Shown here: in pieces, positions 1-6,275 of the stretch
How positions within the stretch are numbered: position 1 is the first letter of the stretch
How the letters are laid out: every line of letters begins with the position of its first letter
Origin: a virus
DNA length: 33,329 bases
Virus record (IMG/VR): IMGVR_UViG_3300043409_001504
Location: 1 to 33,329 of that record
Strand: one strand, 5' to 3'
Program-made: the position numbers and the translations under genes
The notes under the pieces: generated by a model
Told to the model about the DNA's origin: nothing
The model's database searches: none
What the model saw: the letters and a program-made list of their open reading frames with translations, nothing else

Positions 1-77
1 TTGGAGCTGGAAGTTGAAACTTCAACTTCATCACTTTGCTGTACTTTAGTTCCAGCTTGACTTTTACTATTTTGCAT
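1..77 (-). CDS. Partial attC-encoded leader ORF (MQNS type)
   Basis: An ATG at 77-75 opens 25 codons that run off the left edge, starting MQNSKSQAGT and ending in a Ser/Thr-rich stretch. The same start context (CAAATGCAAAATAGTAA) and similar residues recur in the attC-like sites at 2764 and 5351. It lies in the apical part of the leftmost attC-like site and reads away from the cassette at 168. Whether it is fused to or coupled with a gene further left cannot be seen. Confidence 0.4.
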   Translation of the reverse strand, partial: MQNSKSQAGTKVQQSDEVEVSTSSS

Positions 78-167
78 TTGAATAAATTTTAAACTTTTAA
101 TTATTAATTTGGCTTCGGTTGTCGGCAGACGGAATACTAATCCCCCAACAACGCCAAGCCTTTTTCG

Positions 168-169
<2 letters not shown>
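1..169. repeat. attC-like site 1 (right half only)
   Basis: Only the apical part and the right arm (142-169, core ACAACGCCAAGCC then TTTTTCGTT) are in the window. The left arm lies beyond base 1. The right arm pairs almost perfectly with the left arm of site 8 at 5254-5279, not with any nearer left arm. Confidence 0.65.
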
Positions 170-725
<556 letters not shown>

Positions 726-739
726 TTATATTTTAATTA

Positions 740-820
740 TTAAGAAATATACCCTACTAGATGCATCACAGCTAACATGGGGTTTTGTGCAAGTTGGGCA
801 GACGGATTAAGCCTCAACAT
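740..820 (-). CDS. Possible attC-encoded leader ORF of site 2 (26 aa)
   Basis: An ATG in the apical region reads through the left arm of site 2 in the same frame as the other leaders, giving ...AQNPMLAV across the arm and R box, and stops 17 nt before the exonuclease start. A degenerate remnant (QAGTKAQQ) of the MQNS-type leader lies upstream in another frame. Alone this would be ignored; it is listed because the pattern recurs in sites 3, 4, 5, 7 and 8. Confidence 0.3.
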   Translation of the reverse strand: MLRLNPSAQLAQNPMLAVMHLVGYIS

Positions 821-963
821 TTGTAATACTGTTGTGCTTTAGTTCCAGCTTGACGGAACGCTAATCGTCCATAAAATATATTCTCAACATTTGTTTTTCA
901 ATTTAACTTTTGTAATCGGCAGAAGGAACTCGAAATCCCAACCTGCACAAAGCCCTGTTCGTT
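774..963. repeat. attC-like site 2
   Basis: The left arm 774-798 (AACATGGGGTTTTGTGCAAG, then TTGGG) and right arm 937-963 form an imperfect inverted repeat. The common core is GGG-TTTGTGCA-GTTGGG, with one T/C and one A/G difference at fixed positions that recur in other sites. The outer spacer is 3 nt on the left and 5 nt on the right. The apical part of about 138 nt holds AGCTTGACGG and leader-like sequence shared with site 1. Confidence 0.75.
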
Positions 964-972
964 AGCTGCCAT

Positions 973-1230
973 TTACCGACAACTGCAACCTTGAAAGAAG
1001 TCGTCAACAGACATTTCATTACCATCAGCAAATGAGTTCTTTTCAGTATCCATAAACTTGCCTAATTGCGTTCTTATTTCGTACTCCGTTTTGACTTCAA
1101 TATTTTGCTTGTTTAAGTATTCTTTAAATTCATCTTTACATTCGTAACAGATATAACCTATACCACCACCAACATAAGTATCACACATTATGTTTTCGCA
1201 GCTTTTTCTACTGCAAGACATTACACCCAT
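973..1230 (-). CDS. Small Cys-rich, probably zinc-binding protein, cassette 2
   Basis: The 85-residue reading starts MGVMSCSRKSC. Cysteines are spaced as in a zinc ribbon or knuckle: C-x4-C-x4-C in the first 20 residues, then Cys-Tyr-Glu-Cys about 14 residues later, followed by an acidic and charged tail ending in CSCR. The open frame extends 14 codons further to an ATG at 1272 that is part of the attC R box. I prefer 1230 because the leader ORF of site 3 stops 4 nt before it and because homologous small proteins of this type, as I recall them, begin with the MGVM-type motif. Function is unknown; a structural zinc site is the only supported statement. Confidence 0.65.
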   Translation of the reverse strand: MGVMSCSRKSCENIMCDTYVGGGIGYICYECKDEFKEYLNKQNIEVKTEYEIRTQLGKFMDTEKNSFADGNEMSVDDFFQGCSCR

Positions 1231-1234
1231 AATT

Positions 1235-1333
1235 TTAAAGTTTGCGTCTCGACAAAAAACGGCAGCTAACATTGGGTTTTATGCAAGTTGGGCTTGACGG
1301 AAGTACAATCAACTTTTGTACAAATCCAAGCAT
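1235..1333 (-). CDS. attC-encoded leader ORF of site 3 (32 aa)
   Basis: The ORF starts in the apical loop (MLGFVQKLIV), crosses the left arm as SSPTCIKPNVSC and ends at a TAA (1235-1237) just 4 nt before the ATG of the Cys-rich gene. The spacing would permit translational coupling. The arm-encoded part (Ser-Ser-...-Lys-Pro-Asn-Val) closely matches the leader of site 5. Expression is unproven. Confidence 0.4.
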   Translation of the reverse strand: MLGFVQKLIVLPSSPTCIKPNVSCRFLSRRKL

Positions 1334-1456
1334 CAGTCCCAGCTTGACGTTACCTATTTAGCTTTAGTTCTTTATCTTAACATTTGATTAATAATTTATC
1401 TTTTGTTCCGAGCTTGACGTTGGCTAATTCCAAACCTGCATAAAGCCCTGTACGTT
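1268..1456. repeat. attC-like site 3
   Basis: Left arm 1268-1293 (AACATTGGGTTTTATGCAAG...) pairs with right arm 1430-1456 (...CTGCATAAAGCCCTGTACGTT). GGG-TTTATGCA-GTT-GG is shared, with the same T/C and A/G mismatches as in site 2. The apical part of about 136 nt holds two copies of AGCTTGACGTT. Confidence 0.75.
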
Positions 1457-1532
1457 ATGCGTAATGGCTATATTCCCGTTTCCAAAGACAGTTTCGTGAA
1501 GGAAACAAAAAGAAAAAAGCCCACCGCACATT

Positions 1533-1838
1533 TTAAAAATCAAGGGCGTGATTAGTTAGTTCTGTTGAGTTTTCCAATAGTTCGTTTTTAGTTTTTTCAA
1601 CCTCTGCCAAACTATCTTCATCACACACACCACAACAAGAGCAATGAGCCATAACATAGTTGTTCCAATACTTCCAAGTGGTTTGCCTTAGTTTGCCATC
1701 AACTTTAATAACCATTAAAATACTACTTCTTAATACCTCCATAAGATATTCAGATTGTTCAGTAGTTAATCCTTTTTCTTTTGTAACGTGTAGCGTAATA
1801 TCATACGGCATTGACGTATCAAATACTTGTATTTTCAT
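1533..1838 (-). CDS. Hypothetical protein with CSCCGVC motif, cassette 3
   Basis: This 101-residue protein of unknown function is the second gene of the two-gene cassette 3. It starts MKIQVFDTSMPYDITLHVTK, has a mid-region NNYVMAH followed by Cys-Ser-Cys-Cys-Gly-Val-Cys (about residues 71-77), and a charged helical C-terminal third. The clustered cysteines could bind metal. Its start overlaps the end of the upstream gene by 20 nt, typical of translational coupling. No enzyme motif is recognised. Confidence 0.65.
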   Translation of the reverse strand: MKIQVFDTSMPYDITLHVTKEKGLTTEQSEYLMEVLRSSILMVIKVDGKLRQTTWKYWNNYVMAHCSCCGVCDEDSLAEVEKTKNELLENSTELTNHALDF

Positions 1839-2037
1839 CGTTTAATATTTTGGTAAGTTTTGTATATAAGTTAAGGTAAAAATTGAAGCTGTCAACAAAT
1901 TCAGGTCGCATCCTTATTTTCCTACCAGTAGCTTCATCAAGTGCAGAAAGTCTTTGGTAGTTGTTTATCCCCTCCAATAATATTTCTGTGATTAAATCCA
2001 ACTCTCTATCATCTAATTCAATAATAAATTTTGCCAT
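1819..2037 (-). CDS. Hypothetical 72-aa protein, cassette 3
   Basis: This small acidic, mostly helical protein (MAKFIIELDDRELDLITEIL...) is the first gene of cassette 3. An A-rich stretch with AAAAAAAGG directly precedes the ATG. The N-terminal strand and helix pattern resembles small phage-encoded proteins of unknown function. The product ends inside the start region of the next gene (20 nt overlap), so the two are probably co-translated. No specific family is recognised. Confidence 0.65.
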   Translation of the reverse strand: MAKFIIELDDRELDLITEILLEGINNYQRLSALDEATGRKIRMRPEFVDSFNFYLNLYTKLTKILNDENTSI

Positions 2038-2107
2038 CCTTTTTTTTCTTTTTGTTTCTATCCGTTTTCAATTAAAGTTCATCCTAAATTAACCGCCACA
2101 TACGCAT

Positions 2108-2192
2108 AACATTGGTTTGGCAAAAGTGGGCAGACACATTCTGCTAAAATTGAGCATCCTACAAGCCCACCTTCGCCAAGCCCGAAAACGTT
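2108..2192. repeat. attC-like site 4 (short, 85 bp)
   Basis: The shortest site: left arm 2108-2131 (AACATTGGTTTGGCAAAAGT...), right arm 2165-2192 (...CGCCAAGCCCGAAAACGTT), loop of about 33 nt. The inner 18 bp match at 15 positions. In size it is close to ordinary attC sites. A 22-aa minus-strand ORF (2157 to 2089) starts in the loop and crosses the left arm as AKPMLC, in the same frame as the other leaders. Confidence 0.75.
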
Positions 2193-2202
2193 GTACGAGA
2201 TA

Positions 2203-2625
2203 CTACCAGACAACTTCCAATTCGCTGCCCACTAATGAATAGTAAAGGTTTTGAAGCTGATGCAGATATTTATAATCTAAATGCAAAAAGTCAGTTTTTT
2301 CGACACCTGTGTAATAATCGACAATAGCAATAGCAACAGTATAAATATCTTCATCAAGGTAAACAGCTAATGACTTTAATTTAGTACCGTTTACTTCGTG
2401 CATAACCTTTAAAAAAATGTTAGTTCTATCAATGTTATTGAAACCACATTTCTCTAAAATTTCATCTGTAAGAATAAGCGGCTCTGCTTTTTTATTAGTC
2501 AAGTGGTCATTGTAATTTGTAACAATAAATCCATCGTTTTGTATTTCATTTACTGTTGACGGAATTAAAGGAAATTCGGGGTCAACAATAAAGTTTCCAA
2601 TTCTCAAATCATTTGCTTTAATCAT
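2203..2625 (-). CDS. MIKANDLRIGN-type conserved phage protein, cassette 4
   Basis: The 140-residue protein starts MIKANDLRIGNFI and continues with a small beta-domain, an EPLILTDEILEKCGF motif near residue 50-62 and a C-terminal LHQLQNLYYSLVGSELEV stretch. This N- and C-terminal combination is a frequent hypothetical protein of Bacteroidota phages and prophages; its function is not known to me. It is the only gene of cassette 4. The attC-encoded leader of site 5 overlaps its ATG by 8 nt (ATGATTAA), so translation is probably coupled. Confidence 0.75.
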   Translation of the reverse strand: MIKANDLRIGNFIVDPEFPLIPSTVNEIQNDGFIVTNYNDHLTNKKAEPLILTDEILEKCGFNNIDRTNIFLKVMHEVNGTKLKSLAVYLDEDIYTVAIAIVDYYTGVEKTDFLHLDYKYLHQLQNLYYSLVGSELEVVW

Positions 2626-2764
2626 TATTATATTTTAAAAAGTTTACTAAATTCACCGTACCTCGTACAACATTAGGTTTGGCGTTATAGCTGCTTGACG
2701 TTGTTACATCAGCTTCTGTACTTTGCTGTGCTTCTGCTCCAGCTTTTGAATTACTATTTTGCAT
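2618..2764 (-). CDS. attC-encoded leader ORF of site 5 (48 aa)
   Basis: The ORF starts MQNSNSKAGAEAQQST in the apical loop, crosses the left arm as SSSYNAKPNVVRG and ends in a TAA that overlaps the ATG of the cassette 4 gene (ATGATTAA). Its start context and first residues match the leaders at 77 and 5351. The overlap is the classic stop/start arrangement for re-initiation. No domain is recognisable and expression is unproven. Confidence 0.5.
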   Translation of the reverse strand: MQNSNSKAGAEAQQSTEADVTTSSSYNAKPNVVRGTVNLVNFLKYNND

Positions 2765-2854
2765 TTGTTTTTAATTTTATCAGTTAATCAATATTTTGCT
2801 TTTGTACGGGCTGACGGAATGATATTGCAGCCACAACGCCAAGCCTTTTTCGTT
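2669..2854. repeat. attC-like site 5
   Basis: Left arm 2669-2694 and right arm 2827-2854 share AGG-TTGGCGTT-T-GCTGC (17 of 20). The right arm ends CCTTTTTCGTT. The apical part holds the MQNS-type leader start (CAT at 2762-2764). Confidence 0.78.
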
Positions 2855-2922
2855 GTAGGAAAGCAGTTGACACACCCTAATAATGCAGGGTGGACAAATG
2901 CCGAATAATAAATTGAGGGAAA

Positions 2923-3117
2923 TTATTTTAGTTTGGCAGCAGTATCTTTTGCCATTTCTTTTAAGCCTGCGGATATAGCTTTTTTATCTTCATCTGTAAA
3001 ATCAATAGCTTTCCCATTTCCATCTGTACCACGCATTTTATGGGTAAAGTTTTTTACAGATTTTGCGTAATCGGCAAAGAAATACTTTGCCGATATGTAC
3101 TTTAAAATTTCTTTCAT
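2923..3117 (-). CDS. Hypothetical small basic protein, cassette 5 gene 3
   Basis: The frame is open up to an ATG at 3159 (78 aa), but that would overlap the upstream gene by 41 nt. I choose the ATG at 3117 (MKEILKYISAKYF, 64 aa) because it follows the upstream stop by one base (TAA-T-ATG), the same spacing as between the other two genes of this cassette. The protein has an aromatic-rich N-terminal helix, a short Gly-containing turn (RGTDGNGK) and a Lys/Asp-rich C-terminal helix. No family is recognised. Confidence 0.6.
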   Translation of the reverse strand: MKEILKYISAKYFFADYAKSVKNFTHKMRGTDGNGKAIDFTDEDKKAISAGLKEMAKDTAAKLK

Positions 3118-3118
3118 A

Positions 3119-3328
3119 TTAAAATCGGATTTCTTCAAAACGACCTGTTGTTTGCTCATAACTAAAGTATTGTTCTTTCGTTATTTTGATAGATTTCACA
3201 TCTTCAATTCTTCTATTTTCTTCATGCACTTTTACTTGTTCAATAGCATCGTTTTCAGTTTCTGCCATAACTGCTAATTCTACATTAGCAAAGTTGTAGT
3301 TGCTGTAGCTTACTTTGTAGTAATTCAT
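3119..3328 (-). CDS. Hypothetical 69-aa protein, cassette 5 gene 2
   Basis: MNYYKVSYSNYNFANVELAV... has a beta-alpha-beta look: a tyrosine-rich strand, an acidic helix (AETENDAIEQVKVHEENR) and a second strand, similar in outline to small DpnD/PcfM-like proteins that carry an 'A.T...A...V' helix. That resemblance is only suggestive. It starts one base after the stop of gene 1 and ends one base before the preferred start of gene 3, so the three form a tight operon. Confidence 0.6.
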   Translation of the reverse strand: MNYYKVSYSNYNFANVELAVMAETENDAIEQVKVHEENRRIEDVKSIKITKEQYFSYEQTTGRFEEIRF

Positions 3329-3329
3329 T

Positions 3330-3593
3330 TTAGTTGTATTTTTTAGTTAATAAATCAAAAGTTTTGTTATCGTTTAAGTCTGCTAAAATTTCAGCTACAC
3401 CTCTTTTTTGTTTACCAAAATAACGAGATAAAGTATCGTTAGTGTAAGTAAGTACACAATCAGTAAAACAATATTTTAAACTATCTTCATCAGCTAAAAT
3501 TTGCATAGCTTCTTTAGTTCTTTCAGTAGTTGTATAGTTAGCAATGATTTTTAATATTGCTTCTCTGTTTTCTTTTAAATCTTGAAGTGTCAT
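3330..3593 (-). CDS. Hypothetical 87-aa helical protein, cassette 5 gene 1
   Basis: MTLQDLKENREAILKIIANY... is predominantly helical and acidic/basic mixed, with a central Cys pair (YCFTDC) and a C-terminal RGVAEILADLNDN helix. It is the first of three genes in cassette 5. A TTACTTTG box lies 20-27 nt upstream of the ATG on the minus strand. No functional motif is recognised. Confidence 0.6.
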   Translation of the reverse strand: MTLQDLKENREAILKIIANYTTTERTKEAMQILADEDSLKYCFTDCVLTYTNDTLSRYFGKQKRGVAEILADLNDNKTFDLLTKKYN

Positions 3594-3612
3594 ATCTTTC
3601 AGTTTTGTTACA

Positions 3613-3620
3613 CAAAGTAA
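3613..3620 (-). promoter_or_regulatory. Possible promoter -7 box for cassette 5 genes
   Basis: On the minus strand this reads TTACTTTG, one base from the Bacteroidota consensus TAnnTTTG, 20 nt upstream of the ATG at 3593. No clear TTG -33 element is seen at the expected distance. Confidence 0.35.
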
Positions 3621-3737
3621 ATCATAATTTACTAAACCACCTAATTTTTAGTAAAATTTATTTTACTAAGTTATCCACATTTTTAATTCCCACTCAATTT
3701 CAAAGAACTAAATCAAACACCCTAATTGCCTTCCTAC

Positions 3738-3844
3738 AACATTAGTATTGCTGCAATTAGGGCTTGACGAACAAAGCCAAGCAGATATAAATCCGAACAC
3801 CTGTAACAGTCATTGCCCTACCTGCAAAGCAATACCTGTTCGTT
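3738..3844. repeat. attC-like site 6
   Basis: Left arm 3738-3763 (AACATTAGTATTGCTGCAAT...) pairs with right arm 3825-3844 (...TGCAAAGCAATACCTGTTCGTT) with two extra bases in the right arm. The loop is about 60 nt. The arm sequence AACATTAGTATTGCTGCAA recurs with two differences at the right edge of the window (minus strand, 33329-33311). Confidence 0.72.
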
Positions 3845-3866
3845 AGCAGTCATTGCTACCATACTG

Positions 3867-4334
3867 CTATATAAAGACATATTCTCCATTATCGACACCC
3901 ATAAACAAAAACAACCCATAAACATGATGATACATTCTGTTTACCTTTTTCATTGTAGTTTCAATCATTTCTTCTTTAAGGCTGTCATATAAATAAAGCG
4001 TTCCGTCTTTTGCAATTTTACCACCTACTAAATGATTTTTCCCTTCATCAGAAAATCTCACGTTAATAAGCACAGGTAAAAAATGTATTCCTTCGCCACT
4101 TGGTTTATAATCCAAAGCCGTTTTAGGTAACTTTTTTCCAAAGTGGTTATAGTAAAGTGTATCAATGTAAAATGGGTGTCCATCTTCTTGCATCCATTTT
4201 GAAAGTTGCCCTATTAAATTTCCTGCTTTACTTTTTTCAAGTCTTTCATCTGTAATAAAGTTGTCTAAATTACAGGCATTGGCAACGGCATATAAACCGC
4301 ATCCCCAAGGTTGTTTTTGTTTATGTTTCATCAT
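3867..4334 (-). CDS. Putative papain-like thiol hydrolase, cassette 6
   Basis: This 155-residue protein has the layout of a small papain-fold or C39/Ulp1-like cysteine peptidase. Gln6 or Gln8 precedes the nucleophile motif PWGCGLYAVANA (Cys12) at the start of a helix, His101 sits in a strand (KNHLVGG), and Asp117 follows in the next strand (LYLYDSL). A regulatory or binding segment of about 60 residues lies between Cys and His. No signal peptide is present, so it acts in the cytoplasm, perhaps as a peptidase, deubiquitinase-like or transglutaminase-like enzyme. Family assignment is by motif pattern only. It is the single gene of cassette 6. Confidence 0.6.
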   Translation of the reverse strand: MMKHKQKQPWGCGLYAVANACNLDNFITDERLEKSKAGNLIGQLSKWMQEDGHPFYIDTLYYNHFGKKLPKTALDYKPSGEGIHFLPVLINVRFSDEGKNHLVGGKIAKDGTLYLYDSLKEEMIETTMKKVNRMYHHVYGLFLFMGVDNGEYVFI

Positions 4335-4374
4335 TTTATTGAAATTTATCGTTAATAATCCGCAACGAACTGCT

Positions 4375-4500
4375 AACAGGGGTTTTGCGTAATGGGGGCT
4401 TCTGTACTACTATTTATCATTTGTGCTTTTATTAAACTTTTGTAATTTTATTGAGCTTTTGTGGTTCTATATCCACCACTACGCAAAGCCCCAAAACGTT
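4375..4500. repeat. attC-like site 7
   Basis: Left arm 4375-4398 (AACAGGGGTTTTGCGTAATG...) pairs with right arm 4473-4500 (...CTACGCAAAGCCCCAAAACGTT), again with T/C and A/G differences at the standard places. A 15-codon minus-strand ORF (4420 to 4373, MINSSTEAPITQNPC) starts in the loop and stops at a TAG formed by the R box. Its MxNS start and PIT-x-x-P segment resemble the leader of site 8. Confidence 0.78.
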
Positions 4501-4510
4501 AGCTGCAACC

Positions 4511-4984
4511 CTAAAACGGCAGTCCGTCATCAACAACAGACACAGGTTCTAATGGACGGACACCAGTTTTTATAGTTTCTAAATCGTTTGTATGCTTTGA
4601 AATACCTTGATTGGCATATTTTGTTTTCCAGTAAATTATATCTCTGTATTTTGACACATTGTAACTTACGCCTTCAAATTCAATTACATCAAATGAAGGT
4701 TCAGGACAAACACGAATATCCATTTTAATGTACCAATCATTATCAACATTCTTTTTTATAGCATAGTCAAAATCATTTGCATCGCTTCTTTGCTCATAAT
4801 CTTTTAATGCTTCGTTTTCAAATACAAATTCATCAATCGTAATATCTAAATCTGATTTGCTTAAATCTCTCAAAAGGTTTATACCTCTTAAAAATAACCC
4901 AATACTTCCTCCAACGTGGGCAGTAGGATATTTTTCTTGAAACTCTTTTAAGGTTTCTAATTTTCATTTAATTAATCTGTTCAT
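4511..4984 (-). pseudogene. Nucleotidyltransferase-fold protein interrupted by in-frame TGA, cassette 7
   Basis: The frame from 4873 (120 aa) could begin only with a TTG. Reading further upstream in the same frame gives a coherent N-terminus, KLETLKEFQEKYPTAHVGGS, back to an ATG at 4984 (MNRLIK) with one TGA at codon 7 (4966-4964). The joined protein has the minimal nucleotidyltransferase pattern: Gly25-Gly26-Ser27, SDLDI (Asp45, Asp47) and a third acidic position in KMDIRV (Asp89). The protein ends in DDGLPF, like the acidic tip of SSB proteins. TGA is a normal stop elsewhere in the window, so this is most simply a nonsense mutation; readthrough or a sequencing error are alternatives. The ATG lies 50 nt after the stop of the upstream gene of the same cassette. 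Confidence 0.6.
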
Positions 4985-5033
4985 TTTATATTTATTAAAT
5001 TGTTAGTAATCCGAGAAAGGACAGCCTGACAAT

Positions 5034-5351
5034 TTAAGCCTTTTGGAATGCTTGTGCATTTTTAAGGTCGTTAATTCTCATAATTAAAACACGTTGATAG
5101 GTAAGCATTGCACTGTGTTGTAAATGCAGTAATTCAAATTGAAATAACCCAACTTTTACAACAAAACCATCGCTTGAAATAGCTTTGTTTAAAGCAACAA
5201 TTTTTTCGCCTAATTCTTCATTTTCTACAATCACCCAATTAAGCCCAGCAGCCAACATAGGTTTTGGCGTTATTGGGGCTGACGTAGTTTCAATCGGCTG
5301 TTGTAACTCTGTTGTGCTGTTGTCTAAGCTGGACGGATTACTATTTTGCAT
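5034..5351 (-). CDS. Cassette 7 gene fused in frame to an attC-encoded leader
   Basis: The first 36 or so residues (MQNSNPSSLDNS ... TPKPMLAAG) are encoded by attC-like site 8, including its left arm and R box. The cassette-specific part follows directly (LNWVIVENEELGEK...), with no ATG of its own before a methionine two-thirds of the way along. This core of about 69 residues is helical, with FQFELLHLQHSAMLTYQRVL and RINDLKN segments of a kind seen in small phage proteins; its function is unknown. A GTG within the core (VIVENEE) could serve as a native start. Translation from the attC leader is the simplest reading of the sequence. Confidence 0.6.
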   Translation of the reverse strand: MQNSNPSSLDNSTTELQQPIETTSAPITPKPMLAAGLNWVIVENEELGEKIVALNKAISSDGFVVKVGLFQFELLHLQHSAMLTYQRVLIMRINDLKNAQAFQKA

Positions 5352-5441
5352 TTGTATTTTATTTAACTTTTGAATAATTATTTAGCTTTTGCTCCATCGT
5401 GACGTACTTCGCCATCACACCTGCACAAAGCCCTGTTTGTT
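5254..5441. repeat. attC-like site 8 (hybrid arms)
   Basis: Left arm 5254-5279 (AACATAGGTTTTGGCGTTAT...) and right arm (to 5441, ...CCTGCACAAAGCCCTGTTTGTT) do not match each other well. The left arm is the near-perfect partner of site 1's right arm (TTGGCGTT-TTGGGG), and the right arm is of the site 2 type (CCTGCACAAAGCCCTG). The apical loop carries the MQNS leader start at 5351. The site therefore looks like a recombinant. Confidence 0.7.
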
Positions 5442-5446
5442 GTACG

Positions 5447-5608
5447 CTATTTTGTGGAGACGCCCAAAAACTCATAGCATTGCTTTTGGACTTCTTCTTT
5501 ACCACCTCGTTTATCTAATTCAGATTGACGAATGAATAAGTTTACAACCAGTTTTTTATCTTCAACAGGTTTGCGACCAGCAGGGCTTTTTTTTATTTGC
5601 TTTGCCAT
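5447..5608 (-). CDS. Small basic DNA-binding-like protein, cassette 8 gene 2
   Basis: The 53-residue reading is MAKQIKKSPAGRKPVEDKKL, then a strand VVNLFIRQSE and a helix LDKRGGKEEVQKQCYEFLGV. The N-terminal basic AGRKP is AT-hook-like, and a short strand followed by helices is reminiscent of ribbon-helix-helix proteins. The ATG lies two bases after the stop of the upstream gene (TAA-TA-ATG). The stop (TAG, 5449-5447) falls inside the cassette-start repeat. Function beyond likely nucleic-acid binding is unknown. Confidence 0.6.
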   Translation of the reverse strand: MAKQIKKSPAGRKPVEDKKLVVNLFIRQSELDKRGGKEEVQKQCYEFLGVSTK

Positions 5609-5610
5609 TA

Positions 5611-5841
5611 TTAGTGTGTTTTAATTGTAATGTAATTATCACCTTCTTTGCCTGAGCAAAGAATGAAACCAGCTTTTTTTAAAGCATAACGATTTTTAAT
5701 ATTACTTTCAATTTTTACATCAAAAGTTCTGCCATCGCCTAAATTTTCAGCTTTACAATCAAAACCATTAGATTTTAAAATAGAACTTACTTGAGATGCT
5801 GTTCTTTTACCAAAATTATTACTGTTGTTTACCTTTGTCAT
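5611..5841 (-). CDS. Hypothetical 76-aa protein, cassette 8 gene 1
   Basis: MTKVNNSNNFGKRTASQVSS starts a small, basic, alpha/beta protein with a C-terminal strand-rich part (ALKKAGFILCSGKEGDNYITIKTH). Unlike most cassette genes it has an exact TATATTTG promoter box 25-32 nt upstream, so it can be transcribed independently. It is followed by the basic 53-aa gene in the same cassette. No family is recognised. Confidence 0.65.
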   Translation of the reverse strand: MTKVNNSNNFGKRTASQVSSILKSNGFDCKAENLGDGRTFDVKIESNIKNRYALKKAGFILCSGKEGDNYITIKTH

Positions 5842-5865
5842 TTTGTTTATTGTTTAATTACTATG

Positions 5866-5873
5866 CAAATATA
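5866..5873 (-). promoter_or_regulatory. Bacteroidota promoter -7 box
   Basis: On the minus strand this is TATATTTG followed by C, the exact consensus, 25 nt upstream of the ATG at 5841. It would transcribe both genes of cassette 8 and possibly read on through site 8. Confidence 0.65.
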
Positions 5874-5963
5874 CAACCTTTATTTTAATTTCCAAATAAT
5901 TTTATTAAAATTTAATTATTTATTTTTAGACAGTTTGTAAAGTGCTGAATATCAAATAAAAAC

Positions 5964-6000
5964 AGCGTACAACAATGTAGCTGCCATTTGCGACAGCCCC
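5964..6000. repeat. attC-like half-site 9 at the array/phage junction
   Basis: AGCGTACAAC (5964-5973) is the perfect complement of the cassette 8 start (5439-5448), and AACAATGTAGCTGCC... continues like a left arm ending in GCCCC. No matching right arm or CGTT follows; instead a minus-strand gene ends at 6000. The array is truncated or interrupted here. Confidence 0.6.
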
Positions 6001-6182
6001 TAATTGAATAACCCATTATAAATTTTTTCACTACACCTTTTGTTTTTAAGTACATTTAAAAAGGAAGGTCTGCTAATATTGTAGCGATCTAAAAAATCTT
6101 TTTTTACCCTTTCTTTATCGTATTCTTTTTTTAAAGCATCTAATTGCTTTTTTGTTGGGTACTTTGTTGCTCCGTTTGCCAT
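6000..6182 (-). CDS. Small helix-turn-helix-like protein
   Basis: This 60-residue protein (MANGATKYPTKKQLDALKKEYDK...) is basic and helical. The segment DRYNISRPSFLNVLKNKRC resembles the two recognition helices of a helix-turn-helix. It could be a regulator acting on the divergent promoter pair at 6200-6283. Its stop (TAG, 6002-6000) abuts the attC half-site, so it is either the gene next to the cassette junction or a late-acquired cassette gene. It has its own TATATTTG promoter. Confidence 0.6.
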   Translation of the reverse strand: MANGATKYPTKKQLDALKKEYDKERVKKDFLDRYNISRPSFLNVLKNKRCSEKIYNGLFN

Positions 6183-6199
6183 AATTGTAAATATTTATG

Positions 6200-6207
6200 C
6201 AAATATA
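6200..6207 (-). promoter_or_regulatory. Bacteroidota promoter -7 box (leftward)
   Basis: The minus strand reads TATATTTG followed by C, 18 nt upstream of the ATG at 6182. Confidence 0.65.
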
Positions 6208-6275
6208 GTAAAAGTTATTTACTAAAAAAATATTTCTTTTTTATAAAAAATATTTTTTTATATCAAAACAAGTCT

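Noticed and set aside
973-1272. Longer start at 1272 for the Cys-rich gene
   Set aside because: That ATG is part of the attC R box and the first 14 residues are arm-encoded; the internal start next to the leader stop is more plausible, though the fusion cannot be excluded.
4511-4984. Reassignment of TGA to a sense codon across the window
   Set aside because: Several clear genes (for example at 6483, 13695, 21012 and 22572) end in TGA with proper downstream starts.
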